A stretch of DNA of 64,000 nt from Pseudomonadota bacterium. GTDB lineage: Bacteria > Pseudomonadota > Alphaproteobacteria > Acetobacterales > Acetobacteraceae. Shown here in pieces: positions 56,491 through 64,000 of this stretch. The notes beneath the pieces were generated by a model. It made no database searches, was not told the DNA's origin, and saw only the letters and a program-made list of their open reading frames with translations. Within the stretch, counting starts at the first letter, position 1. Each line of letters begins with the position of its first letter. A program made the position numbers and the translations under genes. The stretch spans positions 1-64,000 of the forward strand of contig JAJZFA010000027.1 in NCBI GenBank assembly GCA_021805565.1, read 5' to 3'.

Positions 56491-57666
56491 GTGCTGAATA
56501 GCGCGAACCGCATTTTAATCACCCATACCGGCAGCCTGCCGCGACCGGCCGCCCTGACCGGACTGTATTCCAGACGAGCGGATGGGGCGGCAATCGACGA
56601 AGCCGCGCTGGATGCGGCCGGAAAACAGGCGACCCGCCATGTGGTGGCCCAGCAGATCGGCGCCGGGATCGATATCGGCAATAACGGGGAACAGCAGCGC
56701 GAGGCGTTTTTCCTGTACGTCCGCCGCCGCATGAGCGGCTTCGGCGGAAGCTGGAACCGCCGCCCGATGGCCGATATCGCGAAATATCCGGGCTTTCGCG
56801 CCTGGACGGCGGATCAGGAAGGAACACGGCCATCCGTCAGCGCTCGGGGCGGACTACCCAAGGCGATCGGCGCGGTGACCTATCTGGACCCCGCCCTGAT
56901 AAAAGCCGAGTGCGACGATTTCCTGGCGGCCCTGGCTGAAGCCGAAGGCGGATTCGCCGAGGCGTTCATGACCGCGCCATCGCCCGGCATCATCGCCGCC
57001 GCCCTGCTAAACGAGCATTACGACACGGAAAACGCCTATCTCCACGCCCTGGGCCAGGCGCTGCGGGTGGAATACGAGGCAATCGTGGGCGCCGGATTTC
57101 TGTTGCAGATCGACGCGCCCGATCTCGCCCTGGAGCGTCATGTCTCCTTCCAGGACCGTCCGCTCGGTGATTTCCTCGACTTCGCCGAACGGGTCGTAGG
57201 GACGATCAATGAAGCGTTGGAGACTATTCCGCGCGACCGCGTCCGTATCCACGCCTGCTGGGGAAACTATGAGGCGCCGCACGATTGCGATGTCGATTTG
57301 CAGGACATCCTTCCCACCATCGCACAGGCCAAGGTCGGCGGGTGGGTGTTGCCGTTCGCCAATCCCCGGCACGCGCACGAATACCGGTGCCTGAAAAACC
57401 TGCCGATGGACGATGGCCAGGTGGTCATTGCCGGGGTGATCGATCCGCTCACCAATTTCGTCGAACACCCCGAAGTGGTCGCGGACCGGTTGGAGCGCGT
57501 CGCCCAGGTCATTGGCGACCCGGTTCGCGTCCTGGCCGGGACCGATTGCGGGTTCGACAGCTCCGCCGGCCGGGGGCGGGTGGCGGAAGACGTGGTTTGG
57601 GCGAAACTGCGCGCCATGGCCGACGGCGCCAGGATCGCCTCGATCCGGCTGGGAATGCGCGGTTAA
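56491..57666 (+). CDS. MetE-like cobalamin-independent methionine synthase C-terminal domain protein
   Basis: A 391-residue stand-alone version of the C-terminal catalytic barrel of MetE. HACWGNYEAPH (about 250-260) has His and Cys of the zinc site, and AGTDCGFDSS supplies the second Cys. ITHTGSLPRP at the start is characteristic. It lacks the N-terminal folate-binding half, so it may use a different methyl donor or demethylate other compounds. A GTG start with AAGGA upstream is chosen. It is divergent from msrP, and its stop shares bases with that of the acyl-CoA ligase. Confidence 0.88.
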   Translation: MLNSANRILITHTGSLPRPAALTGLYSRRADGAAIDEAALDAAGKQATRHVVAQQIGAGIDIGNNGEQQREAFFLYVRRRMSGFGGSWNRRPMADIAKYPGFRAWTADQEGTRPSVSARGGLPKAIGAVTYLDPALIKAECDDFLAALAEAEGGFAEAFMTAPSPGIIAAALLNEHYDTENAYLHALGQALRVEYEAIVGAGFLLQIDAPDLALERHVSFQDRPLGDFLDFAERVVGTINEALETIPRDRVRIHACWGNYEAPHDCDVDLQDILPTIAQAKVGGWVLPFANPRHAHEYRCLKNLPMDDGQVVIAGVIDPLTNFVEHPEVVADRLERVAQVIGDPVRVLAGTDCGFDSSAGRGRVAEDVVWAKLRAMADGARIASIRLGMRG

Positions 57667-59165
57667 ACGTCCCCGTACCGAGCCCGCAATGTCGGCTTAT
57701 GCACCTTTCCCGTCGCGTTGCGCGGCAGGGCGTCGATAAACACAACCGAGTGGGGAAGCTTATATCGCGCCAGATTGGCAGCGCAGTGCGCGACAATATC
57801 GTCTTCGGTCACGGTGCTGCCAGGCTTTGCAACAACGACCGCCCGCCCGACCTGCCCCCACCGCGCATCCGCGATGCCGATCACCGAGGCTTCGGCGATC
57901 GATTTATGTTCGTACAGCACATTCTCGACCTCGGCCGGATAAACGTTCTCGCCGCCGGAAATATACATATCCTTCCACCGATCGACGATAAAATAGAAGC
58001 CGTCCGCGTCCACCACGGCGGCGTCGCCGGTATGCAGCCAGCCATCGGTGAAGGCCGCGGCGGTTGCTTCCGGCTGCTTCCAGTAGCCTTTCGCGATGTT
58101 CGGTCCCTTTACCCACAATTCGCCGATCGTGCCGGACGGCGCATCCGCCCCGTCGTCGCCCACCACGCGCATTTCCATGTTCAGCACGGGTTTGCCGGCG
58201 GACCCTGCCTTCCGTACCGCATCCTCGCGATCCAGCACCAGAACCAGCGGGCTGGTTTCCGTCATGCCATAGCCCTGTTGCAGCACCGCCCCCCTGGCCT
58301 GCCAGGTTTGCAGGATGGCATCCGGCGTCGGGGCGCCACCCACCCCGGCGAAGACCAGGCCGCTCATGCTGGTTTCCGCGAACCGTGGGTGCTGCGCCAT
58401 GAACTGATAGTTTGCCGGTACGCCGAACAGATGCGTGACTCCGATTCCAGGATCGCCGATCAGCCGCAACGCCTCCCCAGGGTCGAAGCTACGCATGATG
58501 GCTACCGAACCGCCGGCCTGAAACGTGGGATACGCGAAGACATTCAGGCCACCGGTATGAAATAGCGGCAATATTCCCAAAAACACCGTGGACCGCGTGA
58601 CGCCAGCCAGTTGCATGCTGTGGACGGTGTTCCAGAAGTTCATCCCATGCGTAACGATCGCTCCCTTCGGACGCCCTGTCGTACCGGATGTGTAAAGAAT
58701 GGTCGAAATATCGTCCAGCGTCGCGGGCACCGGCCGGGGCCGGTCCGGTCCACCCTTGGCGACTTCGTCGAACGACACGGTGTGTTCGATCCCCGCGTCC
58801 CGCGACAGTTCCATTGCCCGGGCGGCGAATTCCGGATCGAACACCATCGCCGACGGGGCGCAGTCCGCCAGGATGGCGCGCAATTCGGCGTTTGCCAGCC
58901 GCCAGTTCAGCGGCACGAAAATCGCCCCAATACGGCCGCAGGCGAACTGTACCGCGAACGTATCCACGGTGTTGGGCGCCAGCACCGCGATCCGGTCGCC
59001 GGACCCGATCCCGGTTCGGCCCTGAAACCAGCCCGCCATATGCGAAACGCGAGCGTCGAACGCCGCGTAAGTGTAATGTTGCCCGCTGGCCAAATCCGTC
59101 GCCGCCAGGGACTCGGGCCGCCGCAGGGCGTGATGGGCGATACAATCGTAATATGGAATAGACAC
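57663..59165 (-). CDS. Acyl-CoA synthetase (AMP-forming, ANL superfamily)
   Basis: A 500-residue ligase with all core motifs: YTSGTTGRPKGAIVTH (phosphate loop), GYGMTETSP, GWLHTGDAAVVDADG and the C-terminal catalytic Lys in LPRNATGKVHK. It activates a carboxylic acid to its CoA thioester. A GTG start at 59165 has GGGAGG upstream. It lies 17 bp after the cytochrome P450 gene on the same strand, so oxidation and CoA activation of one substrate are plausible. Confidence 0.92.
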   Translation of the reverse strand: MSIPYYDCIAHHALRRPESLAATDLASGQHYTYAAFDARVSHMAGWFQGRTGIGSGDRIAVLAPNTVDTFAVQFACGRIGAIFVPLNWRLANAELRAILADCAPSAMVFDPEFAARAMELSRDAGIEHTVSFDEVAKGGPDRPRPVPATLDDISTILYTSGTTGRPKGAIVTHGMNFWNTVHSMQLAGVTRSTVFLGILPLFHTGGLNVFAYPTFQAGGSVAIMRSFDPGEALRLIGDPGIGVTHLFGVPANYQFMAQHPRFAETSMSGLVFAGVGGAPTPDAILQTWQARGAVLQQGYGMTETSPLVLVLDREDAVRKAGSAGKPVLNMEMRVVGDDGADAPSGTIGELWVKGPNIAKGYWKQPEATAAAFTDGWLHTGDAAVVDADGFYFIVDRWKDMYISGGENVYPAEVENVLYEHKSIAEASVIGIADARWGQVGRAVVVAKPGSTVTEDDIVAHCAANLARYKLPHSVVFIDALPRNATGKVHKPTLRARYGDV

Positions 59166-59182
59166 CGGCACCTCCCGTTGTG

Positions 59183-60442
59183 TTAGGCCGGAATCCGCAC
59201 CGGCAACGAACCGATCGATCGCAGCACGTTGGAATATCCCCGCTCCGGTTCGCCAACCACCTCGATCGGCGGGAAATTCCGCTTGAGGATTTCTTCCCAC
59301 AAGATCGTCAGTTGCATTTCCGCCAGCCGGTTGCCGACGCAGCGATGGATGCCGAACCCGAACGACAGATGCTGGCGCGGGCGCGCCCGGTCGATGATGA
59401 AATCGTCGGCCCGATCGATCGCGCCTTCGTCGCGATTGCCAGACAGATACCACATCGCCACTTTGTCGCCCCGCCGGATCGTCTTGCCGGCGAGTTCGGT
59501 ATCCGCCAGCGCGGTGCGCCGCATATGGATCACCGGTGTCTGCCAGCGGATGACTTCCGGCACCATGCTGGTTACCAGTGCCGGATTTGCCAGCAGCTTC
59601 CGGTATTCGGCGGGGAACCGATTCAGCGCCAATACACTGCCAGAAATGGAGTTTCGCGTGGTGTCGTTGCCGCCGACGATCAACAGGATCAGATTGCCCA
59701 TGAATTCATGCGGGCGGGACGGAAGGTCGCGCGTGGCTTCGCCGTGCGCCAGCATCGAAATCAGGTCCGGCCGTGCCGGCTGCCTGGCGCGTTCGTTCCA
59801 CAGCGCGGTAAAGTAAGTCAGCGCCTTGTCGAGTTCCGCGTTGCGTTTTGATTCAGAATCGATCTCGGTGCCGGCCCGCGTATTCATCGTTGCCACGTTG
59901 GACCAATAAGTCAGCTTGCGCCGGTCTTCGAACGGAAAATCGAAGAGCGTCGTCAGCATTTGCGTGGTCAGTTCCACTGAAACCCGATCCACCCAATCGA
60001 ACGTCTCGCCGCGCGGAAGATCGTCCAGAATGCGGCCCGCGCGTTCCCGAATGGTGCCGGAAAGGTTAGCCAAATTCATCGGCGCGACGATCGGTGCGAC
60101 GATCTTGCGCTGCTCATCGTGTTTGGGCGGGTCCATCGAGATGAAACTCGGCCGCCGGGAATCCAGCGGAACGTCCCGCAGCACGACGCCGCCCATCGTT
60201 GCGTCGGATGAAAACGCGGTATGGTTGATATCCACCGCCATGATGTCGCGATACCGAGTCACCGACCAATATCGGCCGTATATGCCGCTGTCACACCAAT
60301 GCACCGGGTCTTCCCGGCGCAAACGGTCAAAATACGGTCTCCATGTATCGTTCTGATAGAGCAGCGGATTGCTCACGTCGATCCGGCCGATCGGCGTGGA
60401 ATAGGCGTCTTCGTACGGGTCGAACCCAACTGGCGCGTTCAT
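59183..60442 (-). CDS. Cytochrome P450 (CYP)
   Basis: A 419-residue soluble P450. The haem-binding loop is FGFGIHRCVGNRLAEMQ with axial Cys; the I-helix has LLIVGGNDTTRN with the acid-Thr pair; and EVIR in MVPEVIRWQTP forms the ExxR motif. The length and lack of a membrane anchor fit bacterial class-I enzymes, which need a ferredoxin and reductase not found here. It starts the unit with the acyl-CoA synthetase. A 19-bp palindrome lies about 134 bp upstream. Confidence 0.95.
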   Translation of the reverse strand: MNAPVGFDPYEDAYSTPIGRIDVSNPLLYQNDTWRPYFDRLRREDPVHWCDSGIYGRYWSVTRYRDIMAVDINHTAFSSDATMGGVVLRDVPLDSRRPSFISMDPPKHDEQRKIVAPIVAPMNLANLSGTIRERAGRILDDLPRGETFDWVDRVSVELTTQMLTTLFDFPFEDRRKLTYWSNVATMNTRAGTEIDSESKRNAELDKALTYFTALWNERARQPARPDLISMLAHGEATRDLPSRPHEFMGNLILLIVGGNDTTRNSISGSVLALNRFPAEYRKLLANPALVTSMVPEVIRWQTPVIHMRRTALADTELAGKTIRRGDKVAMWYLSGNRDEGAIDRADDFIIDRARPRQHLSFGFGIHRCVGNRLAEMQLTILWEEILKRNFPPIEVVGEPERGYSNVLRSIGSLPVRIPA

Positions 60443-60575
60443 CGTCTGCCTCCCTGATGGCAGCCATGTCTGGCGATCCGCACTCTGGGGTCCGGTTCCG
60501 CCGGCTGGCACCTTAGCACGGATTTGGTGGGATGGTGGAAAACCTGTGCGCAGGGTAGTATCCTGCCCCGATGAT

Positions 60576-60594
60576 TTGGCGCAGCTTGCGCCAA
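60576..60594. promoter_or_regulatory. 19-bp perfect palindrome upstream of the P450 gene, candidate operator
   Basis: TTGGCGCAGCTTGCGCCAA: arms TTGGCGCA and TGCGCCAA around GCT. It is the kind of site bound by TetR-type dimers. The distance to the P450 start is 134 bp. No regulator gene is close by. Confidence 0.5.
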
Positions 60595-60628
60595 GGCAAT
60601 GGGACCGGAAGGCCACTGAAAACAAAAA

Positions 60629-60688
60629 GCTAGTGCCTTGCTTCCCCGACACAGCTAACAGTCAAAGTGGTTGACGCAAGGCACTAGC
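60629..60688. repeat. 13-bp inverted repeat flanking a GTCAA-TTGAC site
   Basis: GCTAGTGCCTTGC (60629-60641) and GCAAGGCACTAGC (60676-60688) are perfect inverted copies 34 bp apart. Inside lies GTCAA-AGTGG-TTGAC (60661-60675). It may be an operator complex or the ends of a tiny mobile repeat. Confidence 0.6.
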
Positions 60689-61299
60689 GGGTCGGTTTGG
60701 ATTTCATGGTTTGACCCGACGGTGCCGCACTTGATGCGCTCCCGAGGCCGAGGCTGGCCGACGGACGAACGGCGGATTTTGGATGCGCTCTGGCAACACG
60801 TAGGAATTTCATGTTGAAATTGCCGATGGCGGCATTCAATTCCGAACAGATAATCATGTCACATTTCGATACGATGATTCGCTTTGGCGGATACGTAATC
60901 TCTACTGACAAAATGTATTCTCAACATCGCTGCTGCACGGTTAACTGAGCGCCTGCCTCGCTAAACGCGAGGAATTTTGCGGGCTTCCGGGGGAAATTTG
61001 GTGTGCATGATTTGAATCTGATCAGCGATGCAGTCTGCCATTTCAAGCAAAAATCTCATTGGAATAGCTACAGACAACCGCGCGGCAAAAGTCTCCAATT
61101 ACACATTAGGATAGCTCATTTTGGCGGCAGTAATCTAAAATCCGTTGACTGCAACAAAGGGAATCACGATCGGATACAGATGCTAATCTGTAATAGAAAT
61201 TAGCACATCGATTTATAGAGCATTTTCACCGGACGCCCGCGATAATTTAGGCAATCTTAATTGATAGAACTGTCAACACGACGGTTGTTTATCAGCTTG

Positions 61300-62742
61300 T
61301 CAGGGTCGGCGCTCCGTCGCGAACGCGATCAGTGCGTCGCGTTGCACTTTCCCATTTGGATTGCGCGGAATCTGGTTGATCTGGATGATGAAGGCGGGCG
61401 CCTTTTGCCCCAGCACCTGCTGGCAAACACCATGCAGCACGGATGCGTCAACCGGTCTTGGGGCCACGATCGCCGCCCATATCTGCACGACGCCCATCCG
61501 GTCCGGCACCCCGAATGCCGCCGCGTCGGTGACGGGCGGCACGGCAAGCAGCACGTCTTCCACGATGTTCGGGCTGAGTTTGATACCGCCCGCATTGATA
61601 AAGTCGCTCGCTCGCCCGGACACGGTCAGCAATCCGTCGGCCGACACCGAACCGATGTCCCCGCAATAGAACCAGCCGTCCCGGAAAACCGTCTCCGACG
61701 CCACCGGATCGCCAAGATAGCCGCCGATAACGTTGGCACCGCGCATCCTCAGGATACCATCGGTGCCGGGCGGCAATGGCCGGTCATCGGAATCCACGGC
61801 CTGAACCTGTATCCCCGCATGAACGTAACCCACCGCGCCGGGAATCTGGGACATGGCGGACACTGGCCCGGACGCGATGCCGCCGGCCTCCGTCGCGCCG
61901 AAATGCGAGAAGATCGTGTTGCACAGGCGTTGCCGGACGGCGGCACCCAGTTGCGGCGGCAGGGCGCTGCCGCTGACTTCGATCAGTTGCAAAGACGGCG
62001 GACGCGCCGCGCCGGCCGGCATCGTGGCGAGAACCTGCCGCAAGGAAACCGGGGCGATCGACAAAGCGCCAACCCGGTGCCGTTTGATCGTCATCACCGC
62101 TTCGGCGGGGTTGGTTAACACAAGCGTGCCGCCGCTCCAGAACGTGCGCAGGACGCGCGTGCAGCCCCAGGTAATGCCCATCCCGGCGGCGCAAATCTGC
62201 ACAGGCTCCAACTGGCCGATCGCCAGCCAGCTATCGGCGACCCGGCTTGCCATCATGTCGTGGCTGATGGCCGAAAAATGCGGTGTGCCGGTGGTGCCGG
62301 ACGACGCGAAGATACGGAACACCCCCGGCCCGCCGACCGCGTCTGGCGTATCGGTATCGTCAGCGGACACGCCGCCATAAATGGCTTCGATCGGCACACA
62401 CCGAACGCCCGGTTTCGCGACCCCTCCGGTTTCGACGATACAAACATCCATAGATTCGGCGGGCAGCGCCAGATCGGCTGACGCGACGCCGATCCGAGCG
62501 AGCGCCAGGGCAACGATCAGTCCGGGAAATTCGTCGGGTCCCGTGATGCCAAGCCCGGCCGTCTGGCCCGCGGCAATACCCACGACGGCTAGGCCATGCG
62601 CGGCTACAGCGATCGTCCGGTCCAACGCACGGTATGAAACGCTGCTGCCATCGGCCCTGATGACCGCGACGCCCGTGGGGTTCATCCGCGCGATCCGGCG
62701 GATGGGGCCGGTGACGTTCATGCCGCTGAGCAACAAAGACAC
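61300..62742 (-). CDS. AMP-forming ligase of the ANL superfamily, short N-terminal region
   Basis: A 480-residue adenylating enzyme. The phosphate loop reads ASSGTTGTPHFSAISH, with His where Lys is usual. HFGATEAGGIASG, GWFYCGDIGSVSADG and the C-terminal Lys in RNPNGKVQRDAL are present. The N-terminal region before the phosphate loop is shorter than in typical acyl-CoA synthetases. The start is GTG at 62742 or ATG at 62721. The substrate could be an acyl or aryl acid. It is alone between the AT-rich gap and the PEP-CTERM gene. Confidence 0.85.
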   Translation of the reverse strand: MSLLLSGMNVTGPIRRIARMNPTGVAVIRADGSSVSYRALDRTIAVAAHGLAVVGIAAGQTAGLGITGPDEFPGLIVALALARIGVASADLALPAESMDVCIVETGGVAKPGVRCVPIEAIYGGVSADDTDTPDAVGGPGVFRIFASSGTTGTPHFSAISHDMMASRVADSWLAIGQLEPVQICAAGMGITWGCTRVLRTFWSGGTLVLTNPAEAVMTIKRHRVGALSIAPVSLRQVLATMPAGAARPPSLQLIEVSGSALPPQLGAAVRQRLCNTIFSHFGATEAGGIASGPVSAMSQIPGAVGYVHAGIQVQAVDSDDRPLPPGTDGILRMRGANVIGGYLGDPVASETVFRDGWFYCGDIGSVSADGLLTVSGRASDFINAGGIKLSPNIVEDVLLAVPPVTDAAAFGVPDRMGVVQIWAAIVAPRPVDASVLHGVCQQVLGQKAPAFIIQINQIPRNPNGKVQRDALIAFATERRP

Positions 62743-62809
62743 AATCCAATAATACGGCTATGCGACACCCATAGCCGACTCACAACGCCGCATTCTGCCG
62801 CGGATCGCG

Positions 62810-63637
62810 TTATACGGCCACGCCCGGTTTCCGCCCGCCGCGTCGCCGGCCGATCCATCCGGTTACAATCGCGCCGAACGTCAGCAGCGACGCACTGACC
62901 GGTTCGGGAACGGGTTGACCGGCGGAAATAACGCCGCTGATCGCGTAGATACGGGCCGATGATAGTTGCGGAGAAACAGACCCGAAATCGATGGCCGTAC
63001 CATTTACCTGACCGACAGAACCATATCCGGACGTGGTTGCCGGAGATCCCAAGGTCGCGTCGAATACCGTCGCGCCAATCGTTTGAATGTTCCGCGCACC
63101 GGCCGAGGTTGATCCAGTCCAGACATAATTCGAGGTAAGCGATCTTCCAACCAATGCATTACCAAACTGATCCTGGTTAATGCCACTCAATAAGGAGGTC
63201 GTTGCCGCAGTGAACAAGGCGGTGCTCGATGCGGCGACTTCGGTTCCGGAAACCAAATAGATCGGGACGTTGGAGCAACCTGGCGTGCAAGCGATGTTGT
63301 TTATCGCCGACACGGTGTCCGTGCTCGCTACCGCCGTCCAGATCGTGCTTGGCAGGCTTGTATCCAGCGCCGCCTGAGTTGTGGCGAATGTGTTATAGGT
63401 ACCAATCGCCGACGACGCAGCCGCGGTCGTGCCGGAGGTAGCGAAGATCAGCCGATAATCGGCAACGCCTGCCGGCGGAATGAATGCGGCGTGCGCCGGC
63501 GACGGTAACCCGAACAAACACGCCAAGGCGGTAACACCGAGAAGCGATATGTTGGATACCGACACCGGGGATACCGAGACCGGGTTCGTCGCCGCCGGAA
63601 CATGATCGCAATCGCTTATACGCACCAAAATTCCCAT
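62810..63637 (-). CDS. PEP-CTERM-sorted exported protein
   Basis: A 275-residue secreted protein. A signal peptide ends at about residue 50 (LLGVTALACLFGLPSPAHA); the N-terminus before it is unusually long, and an internal GTG could be the true start. The body is Ser/Thr/Ala-rich with one CTPGC pair. The end, VPEPVSASLLTFGAIVTGW followed by RRRGGRK, is a PEP-CTERM sorting signal: PEP motif, hydrophobic span and basic tail, recognised by an exosortase. No exosortase gene is in the window. Function otherwise unknown. Confidence 0.85.
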   Translation of the reverse strand: MGILVRISDCDHVPAATNPVSVSPVSVSNISLLGVTALACLFGLPSPAHAAFIPPAGVADYRLIFATSGTTAAASSAIGTYNTFATTQAALDTSLPSTIWTAVASTDTVSAINNIACTPGCSNVPIYLVSGTEVAASSTALFTAATTSLLSGINQDQFGNALVGRSLTSNYVWTGSTSAGARNIQTIGATVFDATLGSPATTSGYGSVGQVNGTAIDFGSVSPQLSSARIYAISGVISAGQPVPEPVSASLLTFGAIVTGWIGRRRGGRKPGVAV

Positions 63638-63828
63638 TTTAATACCTATATCCTGTCATCGACCAAAACAGAGAGCACAAACCGTGCCAGAATAATTTCC
63701 GACATTATATCAAACGGTTACGAAAACGTCGTTCTGGCCCGCCACTCAGTCTGTAAAATTTTCCGACAGCGTAACCACACTGCCCATCCCGACAAGCGCC
63801 GATCCGTCAAAAACCGCCCCGCTCCCCG

Positions 63829-64000
63829 TCAGCGCCGGGACAGTTCGTACAACGCCACCGACGCGGCGGCGGATACGTTCAAACTCTCGATCGCCCCCGC
63901 GATCGTCAGCCCGGCGAGTTCGTCGCAGGTTTCGCGCGTTAAGCGGCGCAGGCCGTCGCCTTCGGACCCCAGCACCAGCGCCACGCGCCGGCCGGCGAAG
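63829..64000 (-). CDS. SpoU/TrmH-family RNA 2'-O-methyltransferase, 3' end only
   Basis: The last 56 codons of a gene running off the right edge. They read [15 protein letters not shown], then [20 protein letters not shown] and YELSRR before the stop. LGSEGDGLR and the [12 protein letters not shown] knot motif are the SAM-binding trefoil-knot signatures of SpoU/TrmH methyltransferases, likely RlmB (23S rRNA Gm2251). The start lies outside the window. Confidence 0.92.
   Translation of the reverse strand, partial: FAGRRVALVLGSEGDGLRRLTRETCDELAGLTIAGAIESLNVSAAASVALYELSRR

Larger units (their letters stand above)
60443..61299. other. Long AT-richer gap with several inverted repeats
   Basis: 857 bp between the P450 start and the end of the AMP-forming ligase gene. 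Base composition is lower in GC than the rest, chiefly after 60800. It carries the palindromes at 60576-60594 and 60629-60688. Small open frames occur (for example 60684-60911 minus, 61003-61203 plus) but I recognise nothing in them. It could be a remnant of transferred DNA. Confidence 0.5.

Noticed and set aside
60684-60911. A 75-codon minus-strand frame in the AT-richer gap
   Set aside because: No recognisable domain, overlaps an inverted-repeat region and has no ribosome-binding site that I can see.
61003-61203. A 66-codon plus-strand frame in the AT-richer gap
   Set aside because: Unremarkable composition, no family resemblance; an open frame of this length is expected by chance.

Overview
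The window reads as a chromosomal segment of a GC-rich alphaproteobacterium, most likely of the Acetobacteraceae/Rhodospirillales. The basis is the hisS-prfA-prmC-DUF4167 run, the BamE gene divergent from a cytochrome bc1 assembly chaperone gene that overlaps a DUF177 gene, the DUF1178 and DUF6111 genes, and a cluster for the special acyl carrier protein AcpXL. Family placement is inference. I see no rRNA, tRNA, CRISPR array, complete insertion sequence or prophage.

Layout. 0.15-0.9 kb: an orphan OmpR-type response regulator. 1.1-7.7 kb: a plus-strand group that looks catabolic: a thiolase without its usual nucleophilic Cys, its DUF35 partner, two orphan ABC solute-binding proteins, a double NIPSNAP protein and a luciferase-like oxidoreductase. 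7.8-12.5 kb: a Kef antiporter and a 2-hydroxyacid dehydrogenase, then a GlxA-type regulator divergent from an isonitrile-hydratase-like protein. 12.7-16.1 kb: a TPR/glycosyltransferase protein, nitronate monooxygenase and a YggS-type PLP protein. 16.4-20.3 kb: hisS-prfA-prmC and DUF4167. 20.4-24.8 kb: Nudix hydrolase, Atm1-type ABC exporter, small membrane protein plus FkbM methyltransferase, rpmB. 25.3-32.4 kb: two small exported proteins, guaB, a YcgN-type Cys-cluster protein, a DapA-like lyase, nitroreductase, bamE, bc1 chaperone, DUF177. 32.4-39.0 kb: a long minus-strand run ending in the dTDP-L-rhamnose operon rfbBACD. 39.2-44.9 kb: a phospholipase D protein, an EEP nuclease, a ThDP enzyme and a second luciferase-like oxidoreductase. 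45.1-48.4 kb: acpXL-fabZXL-fabF2XL-fabF1XL, for the very-long-chain acyl group of lipid A. 48.8-53.2 kb: CoA-ester lyase, aminopeptidase N, cyanase and a double CDGSH protein. 53.4-56.3 kb: a minus-strand operon encoding MsrP, a small membrane protein and a nine-haem cytochrome c. 56.5-62.7 kb: a MetE-like methyltransferase, cytochrome P450 with acyl-CoA synthetase, and a divergent AMP-forming ligase. 62.8-64 kb: a PEP-CTERM protein and the 3' end of a SpoU/TrmH RNA methyltransferase.

The main unexplained signals are two families of intergenic hairpin repeats and one unusual operon. The first family is about 70 bp, with three copies near 4.2, 20.4 and 44.0 kb; the third copy keeps the outer stem through paired base changes. 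The second family is built from ATACCA(A/G)/(C/T)TGGTAT arms and occurs at both ends of the acpXL cluster. The operon is msrP with a nine-haem cytochrome c, where the usual haem-b partner MsrQ is not seen.
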